A stretch of DNA of 64,000 nucleotides. It comes from Rhipicephalus microplus. Its lineage: Eukaryota > Arthropoda > Arachnida > Ixodida > Ixodidae. The notes under the pieces were generated by a model. That model did not search any database, was not told the DNA's origin, and was given only the letters and a program-made list of their open reading frames with translations. Location of the stretch: positions 240,439,088-240,503,087 of the forward strand of contig NC_134700.1 of the NCBI RefSeq assembly GCF_043290135.1. The letters are read 5' to 3'. Position numbers and translations under genes: made by a program. Below are positions 1-12,332 of this stretch, piece by piece (within the stretch, counting starts at the first letter, position 1; each line of letters opens with the position of its first letter).

Positions 1-756
1 ACCTTAGCAGTTTCTCATAGAGGATACATGACTGTACATGACTCCTACATTGTCAAATAGAGGTTGTCTTCCGTGGTCACACTGTACGGTGCACTGGTAG
101 ACTTTGTGATATCAGTGTACGGGCTCAGGCGGACGAAACATTCTCTGCATTCTTCACTCCAGCAACACTGCTGGTCTTTCAAAAAGGTCTTTCAACTGGT
201 CTTTCAAAGTTGTTGCTGTATTGAATCAACACACTTCTCCCTGAGCACACAACTAACGTTACATCTCCTTTACATTGCACAAGCCCTGTCTACAACAACG
301 GAGGGTGAGAGATGTAGTGAGGGTGTCACAGAAAGACTGAGTGAAAGGGCGAATTATTTGGCCGTATGGTCTACCTAAAGTGCTTTTTATTCCTCTTTTG
401 AAACAGCATTGCTAACTTTTCCCGATTGTTGTCTCTAAAAAGGAGATCATCTTGAAGCTTTTCAGGTTTACCTCTTTAGCTTCGTCTTATTGCACTAGGT
501 TCTAGCGAGATCAGTGTATAACGGAGATTTTGAAGGAGTAGTGAACAAAGAACAACTGAACAAAAAAGTGTCGTAAAATTTCAGCTCGAAACAAATATAA
601 ATAGAGGAGATAGGAGATGCACAACAATGGAAAGAGCAATAAGGAACACCGATCTTCCTTTAAAACTTCAAGTTACCCACAGCTTGCTTTGTTGCAATAC
701 CTTACAAAATGCAAAAAAGCACGATTTACAGGAAGAGAACTGAGAAAGTGCTAAAA
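1..756. other. No supported feature
   Basis: Moderately AT-rich sequence. Short reading frames are present, but none shows a domain, a signal peptide or codon-like composition. I see no repeat shared with the rest of the window before about 757. Confidence 0.5.
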
Positions 757-1370
757 GGCTTGTTTTAACGCGAAGCGTTAAGGAGGTTGTTCCGCGAAAA
801 TTCCGGCGTCGGCGTGGACATTGGTGTCAGCGTCGACGTGGTTGTTTGAGAGCGTGAAGTCATTTTGTGCATGACCGAAATAGCGAGCCTAGTGCAAATA
901 AAAGAAATTATGAAGAATTCTGGGTCCGAGTGGGAATGAAAACCAGTTCGCTTGCGTGGCGAGCGGGCGTTCTACCGCACAGCCATGTGTCTGTTAGTGC
1001 ATACAGTGAAAACAACTTACTCTGCTCGAAAATGCAGTGAATGTAACTTTCACGCTTTACAAACACACGCGTTCTGTATGCACTGATCACAATACAGCAT
1101 GTAATATCGCAGCAATGCAGCTTGGTAGAAGCGCAAATTTGCATGGGACGTCCGAGCATTTGATTATCATGACTTTATGATTTAAAGCCAGTCACCAACT
1201 ACAAAAGGTACACATTTTACTGCGCCTATTTTTTTGAGGCATAGTCGTGGGTGCATAGTGAATTCAAAAACATTTTCATGCACTAAGCGTTTGGAATATC
1301 CACTAGGGACAGAATAGCGCTATCTCCTTCAACTTTTAAACACAAACACAAAGCTTAAGAATCCCCCAAT
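757..1370. repeat. tRNA-Gly-like composite repeat, copy 1
   Basis: The block starts with a GCG-rich head (around 768-830, 'attccggcgtcggcgt') and runs for about 600 bp. The same order of segments recurs at 15,675-16,240 and, in reverse, at 11,705-12,132. The core at about 921-986 reads on the minus strand like a tRNA: an A-box-like 'tggctgtgcggtagaac', an anticodon-arm segment 'cgccacgc', and a degraded B-box near 930-940. The loop TTGCCAC/TCGCCAC suggests tRNA-Gly(GCC) as the ancestor, which is my inference. The sequence upstream of the tRNA-like core is also conserved between copies, so this is not a simple tRNA-headed SINE. This copy is diverged. Confidence 0.7.
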
Positions 1371-2944
1371 TTATTTGCGTTCTGCCTAAAATATTTCGCA
1401 AATGGCAACAAAAGTTAATGGTGAGCAATGTTTCTTTTTGGCGCTCTTGGGTTGCACACTCTGTTCACATTGAAATATATTAAACGATAAGCAGTCGAAG
1501 ATCAACCATCACAACTTGGCAGAAACTATAAATGACAGATTACAGTTATGTGTTCCTTCTTAAACAATGAATTTTCTCTTTCCCGCTGTGTACTAACCCA
1601 TATGTTGTCCATTTCCCCATTGCTGATGTGCCTTCTGATTGGTGTTATCTTGCTATTAACTACCATCTTAACTACCATTAACAAGAATCTGAGGACCTTT
1701 CCACCGATCTTTGTTGAATTTTATGCATGAGTAAAACTTGTTTATTTGTGGCTGATGAGTTCCGGTCGTTTTTATGTATCCTTGCTATGCGAAAGAACGA
1801 TGTTTCGAATAAGAAACTACTATATATAATTGCCTTCAGTGATATCAAAACACAAAGCTGAACAATTCTACCATACGTGAACAATTGTACAATTTAATGA
1901 GTCTTATTTTTTGGTGAGCTAAGTATATTATTACTTTTTATTTATTTATACTGCCATTCCTAAGGAAAGGTTATTGTAGGGAGGACAATCATATAGAATA
2001 GATAAATGAAATGTGTCAACTAAATCATACAGCCATAGTAATTTAGTCTTATTTTTGGTAGTAATGTAATGTACATTTCTGTTTTATGAAAAACATGCAA
2101 CGCTACATGGTCACTAGTAAATAATTGCAACTCAAGATACACAACTGTCGAAGGGTGCAGGAGCACATAATAGGTTACAGATTTATTTTTGTGTGTGCTT
2201 GTGTGCTTTTTTTAACTGATTGATACAACTTTTACTATAGAAGAAGATAATGGAACCAAGGTAGACACAAGCTATGATAGGCGTACTCAATGACGATCGG
2301 TTGGAAAGAAGAATGTAATCGACTAAAAATTGTCTCTACTCACCTCTCGGCATCTGTAAGAATTGTGAAATGAGTTTTGAGCTTTCTCGTTTTGGCCACC
2401 TACAACCGCATGTTGGCGTATAATTGGGTATGGAAGAAAATTCAGGTCAAGCTATTTCAAAATCCTTCACAGCTTTGTTCAGCCATGTTTCCGTCAGTGT
2501 TTGGAAATTCGAATTGATTGGAAGAGTAAAACATTGAAGGTAGGCTAGCTTGTGTAGTAGGCTACCAAGATTGATGTTCTAAATTGTTATTTCTGCCACT
2601 GATGCAGGCGGTGAAGCCTAAAGTGATACGCCCATGGCTCACTTCTGTAAATCTTTTCATTTCTTGTTTCAAGGCAGGTGTTGTTTGAGGAACATATCTT
2701 TCTTGTCACGAATCCATATGGAGAATTCACTGGTTATGCCACTTTGTCAAAATTTTGAGCTGCCGTATCCCTGGTCTCTTTTGTAGTCTTAGCTGCGTTT
2801 CGTAAATTTGTTTCTATTCCCACGCTCTCTTCGTTTCAAGTGTTGATGGTGCGCTTTATATTGTAATAGTTCTTCAAAAGCTTTAGTTTTGTTTCTGCAG
2901 TCGAGAAGTTTGATAAATAGGAGTAATTATTATATCTCTGTTTG
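1371..2944. other. No supported feature
   Basis: AT-rich sequence with short T/A runs (for example 1920-1955). No coding potential or recognisable repeat seen. Confidence 0.5.
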
Positions 2945-3060
2945 CCTATCTAAGGAGAAAGAGAGATGAAAAAGAAGGTCAGTAGGTTAACCTGTATTAG
3001 CATCTCATTTGCCACCCAACGTGGTGGTGGGGACATAAGGGCAAGAAAGAGGGTGTAGGG
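2945..3060 (-). mobile_element. LINE 3' end relic
   Basis: Read on the minus strand this has the signature of a tick LINE 3' untranslated region: a 'ggttaacct' core (rc of 2985-2993) followed by a pyrimidine-rich end (rc of 2953-2975). The same order occurs at 21,810-21,960 and 59,203-59,300, where LINE C-terminal coding remnants lie just upstream. Here no coding portion is readable. A short CA-rich tract follows at 3113-3137. Confidence 0.5.
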
Positions 3061-4820
3061 AGAGAGAAAAAGGAAAGAAAAGAAGTGCTCCTGCTTGCAC
3101 GGTAAAACAAGCATACACACACACAAACACACACAAAAAGGGTTGTACCAACTACAGTGTTACAGTAAGGCCCACCAATCATAAAGAGCGCAGTTGCCCT
3201 TTAAATTTTTCTGCTGAATTCTCTGAACGGCTACGGGATCAATCGTCATCGATTCCTGTAAAGCATTTTCAGAAACTAGTTCTTCCAGCGAGTCGTTGTT
3301 TTCCCTTCTCAATGGCCGTGCAGAAATGAGCTTGGTCTTCTGGGGCGATTTCCCAAATCGTCAATATTCAACTCGAAGAATGTTACAAATTTTTGAAGGG
3401 TGTCTTTGTATGACAAGATCTTATTATCAAAAATGGTTAGTTCTCGTAATATTTTTGTATGTATTAAATCGATCTTTGATTTATTTCATGTCGTCGTCTG
3501 TTTGCTGGAGCGGCTTTTAAAGGTGAGACAAATAAAGAACAGGGCTTGTTTTAATTTCACGAGTTTGCAATAGCAGTTTTACCACAGACAGAGATAGATC
3601 GTGACACATTGGCCACAGCAGCCGAGGGCACCTCACCACAATTAGGCAAACATTGTGGAAATGAAAGCGTTTTCCCTAGCGTATCTCCGTGTAATCAGTA
3701 GATAAACGAATCAGACCATATGCTGTCGTGTCACCATGCCCTATGGCTCCCATGGCATGTCATTCAGACTTTATGCGTTCTGTGCCCTGTTCACGGGTCA
3801 TTTTCCGGTCCCTATCAGCCACGAAGGTAGTCTCCGATGGCGTCCTAAGATGGTTGTCGAGGGGGCTTGTTTCTAGCTGAGTTAACTGGGCACTTGTTGC
3901 CGAAAATCCCAATTGATTGGGCAGATGCGCAAGGCTGTTTCTGCCAAGCAGATTGGGAGCATCATACGCTGCTGGTATCAGCAGCAGAATGCGAATCACA
4001 TGTCACAAAGTGCATCACATGGATCGCGAAGTCATGACCTCATGTTCAGCAGAAATTGGTGCCGAAAACATCGAAGTAGGAAGGAAAAAACAGTAATGGT
4101 TGGCTGCTTAGTTTAGTGCTTTAGCACCTTGAGGTTTCGCTAAAGGCCCTTTACGGGCAAATACGGAAAAAACGAATGCTCTATTAACGTTCCAACTGCG
4201 TTTCCGAGCAGCTTCTCAAAGCATCATTAAGAAGGGATGTGTAGGCTTACATGCAGCTATGTGCGGCGACAATATGAAGAAGCTTATGTGAACGAATCGA
4301 AAAAGCTACTCACTGGGTGGCTGGTAATGTTGCAAAACTTAGGTGCAACCAAACGAAGACAAAGTCAAGTGAAGGTTTAAGTAAACAATATTTGATGTGA
4401 ACATAGTTTAGGCTTTGTATTGTACGTGCAATTTTGAAGTCGTTAAGCTTTAAAATATGATTTGTGAATTGTAGAGTCAGACGGAAACCCGTATAGTTGA
4501 GAAGATACACGAGAACAATTAAATATAGGTACCGACCACGAGAGCTCATAACACCAAAGACATATCGGCTCCCGTACTGTAACCTCACTCACTATTCTGG
4601 CTCACTCTGGGCGTTTACATGGAAATGCTTTAACTAATGAAAAAAGAAATATCCTCGCTTACACCATAGGAAAGAGCGTTCTGTTGTTTTATATAAAGCA
4701 ACATGTTCAGTGAGCGACTGACTAGCGCATGCTGATTCAACTGCGTATTTTCGCACGAGCCAAGTCAGGGGCTCGGTGTTGTGTGCCCTGCTAGAGAAGC
4801 GGAATTCAATTACAGCAAAG
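3061..4820. other. No supported feature
   Basis: Apart from the CA-rich tract near 3113-3137, I see nothing. Reading frames of 60-90 codons here have no recognisable content. Confidence 0.5.
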
Positions 4821-4898
4821 CTCCCTCGTCAAACAAAGCGTGAAACGAGCGAGGAGCAGCCGCTGCTCGCTCGTTTCACGCGTTTTGCCTTGAGGGAG
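4821..4898. other. 78-nt hairpin
   Basis: A perfect 16-bp inverted repeat (4838-4853 with 4866-4881) is extended outward by ctccctc (4821-4827) pairing with gagggag (4892-4898) across an internal loop. The apex 'cagccgctg' can pair too. The size and shape resemble a small-RNA precursor, but no expression evidence is visible. It may instead be a palindromic repeat fragment. Confidence 0.6.
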
Positions 4899-7800
4899 AG
4901 ACTTCTCTCCCACAAGGCATGCAGCGGAGAAGTTTTCTCTCCTTCTCTCACACAGCTATCTGTAAACTCGTGCTGCCATGAAAGGTATTAGAATTGTGCC
5001 GCCTGTGCTTGCGTGCTCTCACATTGACCCTGCCGTCTTTACTAGCGAGGTCACTGCAAAGAGCACATAAACGCTGACTGCCACGTGCATATTTCGACAC
5101 AGCTGCAGAAGCTTTAAAATTTGTCGTTTTTTCTTTTCTAATAAATGATTTTAATTCAATTCGCCAGTACTATTTTAGTGTCTGACCTGAGTTGAACAAA
5201 ACGTTGCTGATGTCTTCAGAGACAAGCAGGCCCTTGCTTGATGACAATAATACGAACTTCGCAGAAACAAGAACGAGACATACTTTCTAGGCGATTTCAG
5301 GGATGAGTTTCGAAATTCCCCTCCTGTCTGACCTACCACGGTGACCAACGCCATGGCACTGCATCTCACACTAGATACGTGCAAAATCTGCTTACAACAG
5401 GCAAGATAAGTTACGAAACCATTTGTTATTGCACCTGTATTGGTCATCTTATAGCATTCACCCTCTCCTGTCTTCAACCTGCCGTGAAGTAAGAACGCCT
5501 TCACGCTCGTCCTAGTCGATATATCACTCGAACTCAATGCCAACCATCTGCCTCAAACTTTGCTCTTCACTCCCAGGCGCGCTGTGCCTTCTCATTGTAC
5601 TTTCTACTCTCGTGACTGCCACTGCTTTTCAATCAATTCTTGCCCTGACTGCCTGCATACGTCCACAGCTTTTCTGTGGGAAGGAATCCATTAGCGAATA
5701 GATGGTTCGGAAGTTGTCATTAGAGAAACGCGGGCTTTGTGCGCAGTGAAAGCTGAGCCTTAATGAAGCCTCAACGATGTTCATTAATGTGTGGACTGAG
5801 ACATATACGAATCAAGGAAAGACAGGAAAATAAAGAAAGAAAGAAAAAAGTATAGGTTGATTTATGTTGAATTACCCAGACTGGATGAATAGGCAAAGCC
5901 TTTGAGCGTCAAAACATAACTGATTATTTGTTCGACCCTAGTTAGTAAAGAGATAAAAAGCATATTCTGTGATTTATAAACAAGCAATACTGCGTAGCTA
6001 TACTTGCTGTCCACGCGAGAAATGTTAAAAAAATAAATCAGCTTGACGTCAGTTCTGGTTTGCTGAGCGGCTTTTCAGGCGTGCCTTGGTTGCTAAAATT
6101 TTGATACAGCGCTAAGCTCTGAAAGTACCAAAAACACATCCTCAGTTGGTATAAGCCTTGCACTGTAACCTTTGTCAGACCTATTACAAATACAGCGCGC
6201 ATATAGGCTTGAAAAGACAGAAGCTGAAGCTGACGCTGATGAAGGGAAATTTTTATTTAGGCAGAGTTTGTGCACAACTGTCTCATTGTGCCTTCCAAGT
6301 CACATCATGCCCCGACGGTATGCGACTACTATACAGCAAGGTAGGTAAGGTTACAAGAGATTGGCTCTCTGACACCTAAGAAATGTAGGTAGCCTTAGAA
6401 TGTAAAATGGGGGAGAAAATGTACAACGAAGTTTTTCTCCAGCGAACCACAAGGCAACCTGTTAGAACAACAATTCCCTAAAGTAATTTTTGGAGATAGG
6501 AAACAATGTTTATATAACCTTTAGTTCCGGTAAAAGAAGAAAGTGCCGTGAGCCGCAAAACAGCGTGCATAGAATTTGGCGAAGCTTGCACAAAGCCGCG
6601 CAAGGCTTGAAACTGTGAACATGGACAATTCTCATGATTAATCTGGTTGCTTCTAAGTTGTTTTTAGGCCTGAGCTAGGGGGTGCATTTTGTTCTAGCTT
6701 GCTCCTTGGACACTGCTAGGCTCTTTCTAGGTGATGATGGATTGTTTTTCTTAGCACAGACTCGTAAGAGTTAAACAATAGACAGTCACAGAAACGACAT
6801 GGAAACATAGTCGTTGGCATAGGCCTTCTGTGACTTCAGGGTCATTTTGCAGCCACCACTGCCTTTCCCGTTCACTAGTGTTCTATCATAGTGTGTTCTC
6901 AGGGTCCAGCTTGCCGTTGTGACATCATAAATTTACTGGCTAACCGTTGCCTTTTTTCATATTTAGTAAATCAGCGGGGGTGAGTGCCGAGATTTACCTG
7001 ATTTGTGAGGTCCATATTTGTTTATGGTGATGACAGTTTTTTGTGAGAAGCTGCGAAGTGATTCATACTCGACAGGCGGCATAAGTTACGGCTTGCCTAA
7101 ACAGGAGGAGGAGGATAAGGACAGAGGTTAGTAGCCTTAACACTATATTCGGCTCCTTGCTTTAACAGAGTAGTCTAAACTGCTTTTCTGTTAAAGCAAA
7201 GTACGCTGCATTTATTCTCGTGTGCAGCCTAATATTTTTGAGTTAGTTCACTGCTGCTCTCACTTCTAATCATACTCAGCTGTGTCAGCGACGTCACCAA
7301 TGCCGTGGACGTCGATGCAGTCTAATATTTCACGCCCGCTGTCAAATTAGCTTTGTTTTCAACCTAAATAAAAAAGAACTAGACCACTCGATAGTTCCCG
7401 CCGACGTCTGCAAACGCTTCAGTGTCCGAGAGCGTCGCTGGATACGCGCCATATTGTCGTCTAACTATTAGCACAGAGCACAGGCACATTGTTTTGATTT
7501 GGAATTATTAAGCGGATCAAGTTGATTCTGTGCGGTATCTTGCGCGTGTCTTGAGCGTGGTATCCACTCAGTCGTGCATTCGTGTTCCTGAAACTATTCG
7601 ATCGGCCTATTAATACGTCATCCTTTTTATTGCGAATATATAGCGCTGACTGGCGACGAATAAGCGTTGCTTTTCTTTCGGCTTCGGAAGGCGAAAATGA
7701 AAAGTGAAGAAAGAGCAAGTATTTGACAGATAATACAACAAAAACAATAAAAGTTACAACACAAAGGTTAATTTATTACGTTTTTAGAAATACAGATGAA

Positions 7801-8183
7801 AGACAATGCCAAAAACGGAAATGAATCAGTTAGGGATGACGTTTCATATCGCGTACCTAAACAAAGTCACACGTCTCTACTCTAAGTATACCGAACATAG
7901 GTGATGTAGAGCACGATTTTCCCTGGCGTTGAGGTGTCGATTTGATTGCGAAACGAAGATGCAAGGCACAAGATTGAGAACGAGACGTTCACAACTTGCG
8001 CTGCAATTTTTTTTAAGCTTGAGTGTTTAGCGCCAGGAATTTCAAAGTTCTTTTCTTCGTTTGTTCATTGCTATCATGATTAGCAGAGCTATATTAATTA
8101 GCAGTTCCATCATCATTGCTATCATAAGTATCAGCAGCATTGACGTTATGAGATATGGTTTAGGGAAGGAGCACCGATTGATA
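4899..8183. other. No gene; one stem-loop
   Basis: The only structure I can support is a perfect 13-bp inverted repeat, 'ttgctttaacaga' at 7157-7169 with its complement at 7187-7199 (17-nt loop). The rest shows no recognisable coding or repeat signature. A short GGGAGAG/CTCTCCC hairpin lies at about 4894-4911, overlapping the end of the larger hairpin. Confidence 0.45.
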
Positions 8184-8193
8184 TTTGACTCCT

Positions 8194-8224
8194 GATATGT
8201 GAGGTTTAACGTCCCAAAATGATT
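8194..8224 (-). mobile_element. 31-bp Ruka-type SINE 3' stub
   Basis: On the minus strand these 31 bases read as the last part of the SINE body ('gggacgttaaacc' then 'cacatat'). They are flanked by a perfect 10-bp direct repeat, tttgactcct, at 8184-8193 and 8225-8234. This is the pattern of an extreme 5'-truncated retroposition event. The tcaa tail is missing. Confidence 0.7.
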
Positions 8225-8284
8225 TTTGACTCCTTGTATCTCTAAACGTATTCATTTATTAGTATTTATTTATGTATTATTATT

Positions 8285-8318
8285 AGACATATTTATTCTA
8301 TACAGAATAAATATGTCT
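8285..8318. other. Perfect 15-bp stem-loop
   Basis: agacatatttattct at 8285-8299 is followed by the 4-nt loop atac and its exact complement at 8304-8318. AT-rich. It may be a cruciform-prone site or a transposon remnant; no function is visible. Confidence 0.7.
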
Positions 8319-9114
8319 TCGATGTTATGTTTACATAGGCGAAGGACCAATTAGGTACAAGAACAATTCATGAAAGATAGTTGACTGAATTAATTGGAAA
8401 AGCAGATGATTTTTTGTGTGTGAGATTTGTTGCGGTGTCTCTAGGAGCATATCTTAGCCACACGCTTCTATCTACGTGACATCCGACATCCGCTTTATGC
8501 AGGAAAACAAAACAAACTTAATCCAAGGCAAGGGTTTCAAACATGCACTCCGCCTTCAGCTTGCACATGACAAGTTTTGTTCTGCATTTTTACATTTTTA
8601 ATGAGTACTTTGTTACTTACTAGCTGCTGCACATGAATGGCTGACCTAAAGCATCATTTTTTTTGTGAGGTACTGCATGTGATCACCATGTGTTGAAACA
8701 CAACCTTGCAACAAAGAGCACATTTCTGAATTGGCGTCCAGATTTTAGCGAATCTTAGCGCGCTGTCTTTTTTCAGATATGGCATGCATCTGACATTGTA
8801 AACGTTTTTCGATGTTCACGGTTGCTCACAAATTTCACAAACAATCTCCCCCCTTTTCACCTTCACCCTTTCTCGGGCCCTCCAAGACTAAATTTCTAGA
8901 CTGACGTGCACTGTCTGAGGTGATATTAACACCCCTGATCCAAGCAATACACCAGAACACACAAATGCCGACATGCATGTGTGTGTGATGACTCGTGGCT
9001 ACCAGACACGTAGGTCAGGTATGCTGGTCCTCTCCAGTATTTCTCTCGCTAACACGTCCGTTTTCTTTTTTCTGTGGGCGTTGACTTATGGGAACTTTCG
9101 TGCTTTTCTTCTGA
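8319..9114. other. No supported feature
   Basis: Non-coding sequence with a short pyrimidine-rich patch near 8847-8882. It ends where the LINE frame opens after a stop at 9112. Confidence 0.45.
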
Positions 9115-10362
9115 ACAGAAGTAGGCAACAACGTAGTATACAAGCTATTTACAAAGGTAATTGCTAACAGAGTAAAGAAAACATTAGAATTCAATCAACC
9201 AAAGGAACTAGCAGGATTTCGAACAGGCTACTCAACAATTGACCACATTCATACTATCAATCAGGTAATAGAGAAATGCTCAGTGTATAACCAACCACTA
9301 TACATAGCCTTCATAGATTACGAGAACGCGTTTGATTCAGTAGAAATATCAGCCGTCATGCAGACACTGCGGAATCAGGGCGTAGATGAAGTATATATAA
9401 ACATTCTGGAAGAAATCTACAGGGGATCAACTGCTACCATAGTACTTCATAAAGAAAGCAACACAATACCAGTCAAGAAGGGTGTAAGGCAGGGGGACAC
9501 AATCTCCTCAATGCTATTTACCGCGTGCTTACAGGAGGTTTTCAGAAGCCTAGAATGGGAACAGTTAGGAAAAAGAGTTAATGGAGAATACTTTAGTAAT
9601 CTGCGCTTCGCCGATGACATTGCATTGCTGAGTAACTCAGGGGACGAATTGCCACTCATGATTACGGAGTTAGACAAGGAGAGCAGAAAGGTGGGTCTTA
9701 AAATTAATCGGCAGAAAACGAAAGTAATGTACAACAACCTCGGAAAGGAGCAGCGCTTCGAGATAGGTAATAGTGCACTTGAAGTTGTAAAAGACTATGT
9801 CTACTTAGGGCAGGTAATAACCGCAGAGCCTAATCACGAGATTGAAGTAACTAGAAGAATAAGAATGGGGTGGAGCATATTCGGTAAGCACTCTCAAATT
9901 ATGACATGTAGATTGCCACTATCCCTCAAGAGGAAGGTATATAACAGCTGTATCTTGCCGGTACTTAGCTACGGAGTAGAAACCTGGAGACTTACAAAGA
10001 GGGTTCAGCTTAAATTGAGGACGACGCAGCGAGCAATGGAAAGAACAATGGTATGTGTAACCTCAAGAGACAAGAAGAGAGCAGAGTGGATTAGGGGACA
10101 AACGGGGGTTAAGGATATCATAGTTGAAATAAAGAAGAGGAAATGGACGTGGGCCGGGCATGTAGCGCGTAGACAGGATAACCGCTGGTCATTAAGGGTA
10201 ACTAACTGGATTCCCAGAGAAGGGAAGCGGGTTAGGGGGAGACAGAAGGTTAGGTGGGCAGATGAGATTAAGAAGTTTGCGGGTATCAATTGGCAGCAGC
10301 AAGCACAGGACTGGGTTAGCTGGTGGAACATGGGAGAGGCTTTTGTCCTGCAGTGGACGTAG
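9115..10362 (+). CDS. RTE-like LINE reverse transcriptase, 5'-truncated
   Basis: RNA-directed DNA polymerase of a non-LTR retrotransposon. The frame is open from 9115 to the stop at 10,360-10,362, about 415 codons. It starts inside the RT domain ('VYKLFTKVIANRV'), so the endonuclease and first RT motifs are missing. Visible motifs: 'AFIDYENAFDSV' (9307-9342) with the motif A aspartate at 9316-9318 and the usual K replaced by N; 'GVRQGDTISSMLF' (9484-9522); and 'FADD' with its two catalytic aspartates at 9613-9618. 'GLKINRQKTK' follows, then an RTE-style C-terminus ('WAGHVARRQDNRW', 'GRQKVRWADEI'). The RTE clade is inferred from this C-terminus and from the trinucleotide tail that follows almost at once. 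The frame has no internal stop, so the copy is fairly young. Without the endonuclease it cannot be autonomous. Confidence 0.9.
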   Translation, partial: TEVGNNVVYKLFTKVIANRVKKTLEFNQPKELAGFRTGYSTIDHIHTINQVIEKCSVYNQPLYIAFIDYENAFDSVEISAVMQTLRNQGVDEVYINILEEIYRGSTATIVLHKESNTIPVKKGVRQGDTISSMLFTACLQEVFRSLEWEQLGKRVNGEYFSNLRFADDIALLSNSGDELPLMITELDKESRKVGLKINRQKTKVMYNNLGKEQRFEIGNSALEVVKDYVYLGQVITAEPNHEIEVTRRIRMGWSIFGKHSQIMTCRLPLSLKRKVYNSCILPVLSYGVETWRLTKRVQLKLRTTQRAMERTMVCVTSRDKKRAEWIRGQTGVKDIIVEIKKRKWTWAGHVARRQDNRWSLRVTNWIPREGKRVRGRQKVRWADEIKKFAGINWQQQAQDWVSWWNMGEAFVLQWT

Positions 10363-10368
10363 TCAGGC

Positions 10369-10427
<59 letters not shown>
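10369..10427 (+). repeat. (TGA)n tail of the LINE
   Basis: About 19 copies of the trinucleotide TGA/ATG begin 7 bases after the LINE stop codon. RTE-clade elements typically end in a short tandem repeat, so I read this as the element's 3' tail and not an unrelated microsatellite. I found no target-site duplication. Confidence 0.85.
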
Positions 10428-11704
10428 TTCACATTAGAGTATAAAAATGAGTCGCACATTTACCGCAAAGGTGAATCAATGAATGTGATAGCAACAAATC
10501 ATAATGTTATACCAAGTCAGGCTGGCCGCCAATTTATGTGAATCCGACCTCATGCAATTCTACAATAGGCTGATGTAAGAGAATGCGGGCGCTGTGAGCA
10601 CACTTTTCGCGCCGTCTCCTCGCGATGAGAGCGCAGCACGTAAAATCACATACGATCCCTCACTGATGGGAGCCGAGATATCCAAATAACGCGCTTTCTA
10701 GTGAGGACCCTACTCGTAAAAATCAGATGTGAGCAGGTACAGCTAAAAGAACCCCCCCCCCCCCTCTCTTCTTTTTTTCATGTTTTTTTTTCATGCTCGT
10801 TAAAGACAGGTGGATTGTTTGCTTTCTGCTTGGACAGGTAGGGGGGGGGGAGGGGGGAATTGTATCGCATGCGTCTCGGAGCAACGGAGATGGTGGGCCA
10901 CCTCATTTGATTTCCGCCCCTGCTCGTGAGCTGTTGCGAGCGGACAAAACGTACGATGCGTTGGAGGATTATTTGAATTTCAACGATTTACGGTACATGA
11001 CGTCCATGGCAATGACAAAAAAACTTGCGAGACTGCATATACAGTTTCTATCACAATTATAATAAAATTTCGCTGTTTTTCTGCATAATACCAACGTCCT
11101 TCCTATTAGTGTTTTTACTGTATGGCGTCGTCTGTTGTCTGCTAAGTGTCCTTTCGTGGGAGTCTCTCTTGTCATCAAATGACCACCGTATTCAGGTGGA
11201 AGTAGCCTAGCTGGGCCAAAAAGGTCGTGACAAGTTATTGACCACTACCCTCTGAACAACTGGCAAGCTAAATTCACCCACCGCATTGTGCCATCAATAA
11301 GGTTGTTTCTCTCTCTCTCAGAGTCTCTAGGTATTTGGCATGCTAGGGAAAGCAGCTTCATGTCATGTGTCACGTGGGGTACATCTATGTATTGGCTACT
11401 TATTCAAAATGTGCCCTCCCGGTCTACCATGCAATCTACTAATTTACTCTATTTTCAGCATAACAACTTAGAGAAAACGGTTTTTGCTAATTTGATGTTT
11501 TTTTCTCTTTCGTTATAATACATTTGACTCGACCCCATTCCACCTTTTTCAAATACTCTGAATAGTTCTTGATTAATTCGTATTTTGAGATACAATGACT
11601 GCTCTTTCGGGTAAATAGCCTTTCACATGAGTGGCCGCCAAAATATATTACCGCATTAGTTTACGCATTATATCAGGTTGTGTCGCCAATTCTAAAAATT
11701 AGGG
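10428..11704. other. No gene; homopolymer tracts
   Basis: A run of C at about 10,752-10,764 is followed by T-runs, and a G-rich tract lies at 10,841-10,857. The rest shows no coding or repeat signature. Confidence 0.5.
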
Positions 11705-12132
11705 GACCACAAAGCATCACCTTCAGGAGTTGAACGCGATAGTGACATCCTGTTTCTATTGCCTACTTCAGACGCTTAGTGCAAGAAACCTTTTCGAATT
11801 TGCTATGCACCCACTGCGTGGCCTGAAGGAAAAATATGCATTAGCATGTGTGCCTTTTGTAATGGGGTGCTGGCTTTCAGCCAATCAGCCATTATGATAA
11901 TCGCATGACGTGATGGCCGTTAGAAAAAGACGCTTGTACTATGTCGTAATACTGCAAAATTTCATGTTGCATTGTGAATTATGTATACAGGACGCGTGTG
12001 CCTGTGAGGCCTGAAAGCTACTTTCACTGCATTTCCAAACAGAGGAAGTTCTCTTCACTGTTTTCACTAGCAGAGGCAAGGCCGTGTGGTAGATCATCCG
12101 CTTGCCACGCGAACTTCCAGGAATCAATGCAC
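11705..12132. repeat. tRNA-Gly-like composite repeat, copy 3 (inverted)
   Basis: Reverse-oriented relative to the copies at 757 and 15,675. The tRNA-like core reads on the plus strand at 12,080-12,132 ('gccgtgtggtagatcatc', then 'cttgccacgc'), with a decayed B-box 'ccaggaatcaatg'. The conserved flank ('ctgcatttccaaacagagg', 'gcactaagcgtctgaagta' on the complement) extends to about 11,705. The GCG-rich head is missing, so this copy is truncated on that side, next to the gypsy remnant. Confidence 0.7.
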
Positions 12133-12332
12133 ACCTGGAACCAAACAACCTTGGTTTGGTCCCCACTCTGCTCCAAGATTTTTTGTAGCATTCCGACTAG
12201 GAACCAACACTTGAAACAGAGATAATCTATGATAAACGGGTGTCATCCACCATTTTACTGTTACTTCCTCTTCTTCTTTTAGTCCCCCCTCATTCCACTT
12301 CGTCCTCTTTGGCGCGTTTATAGCAGACCACT

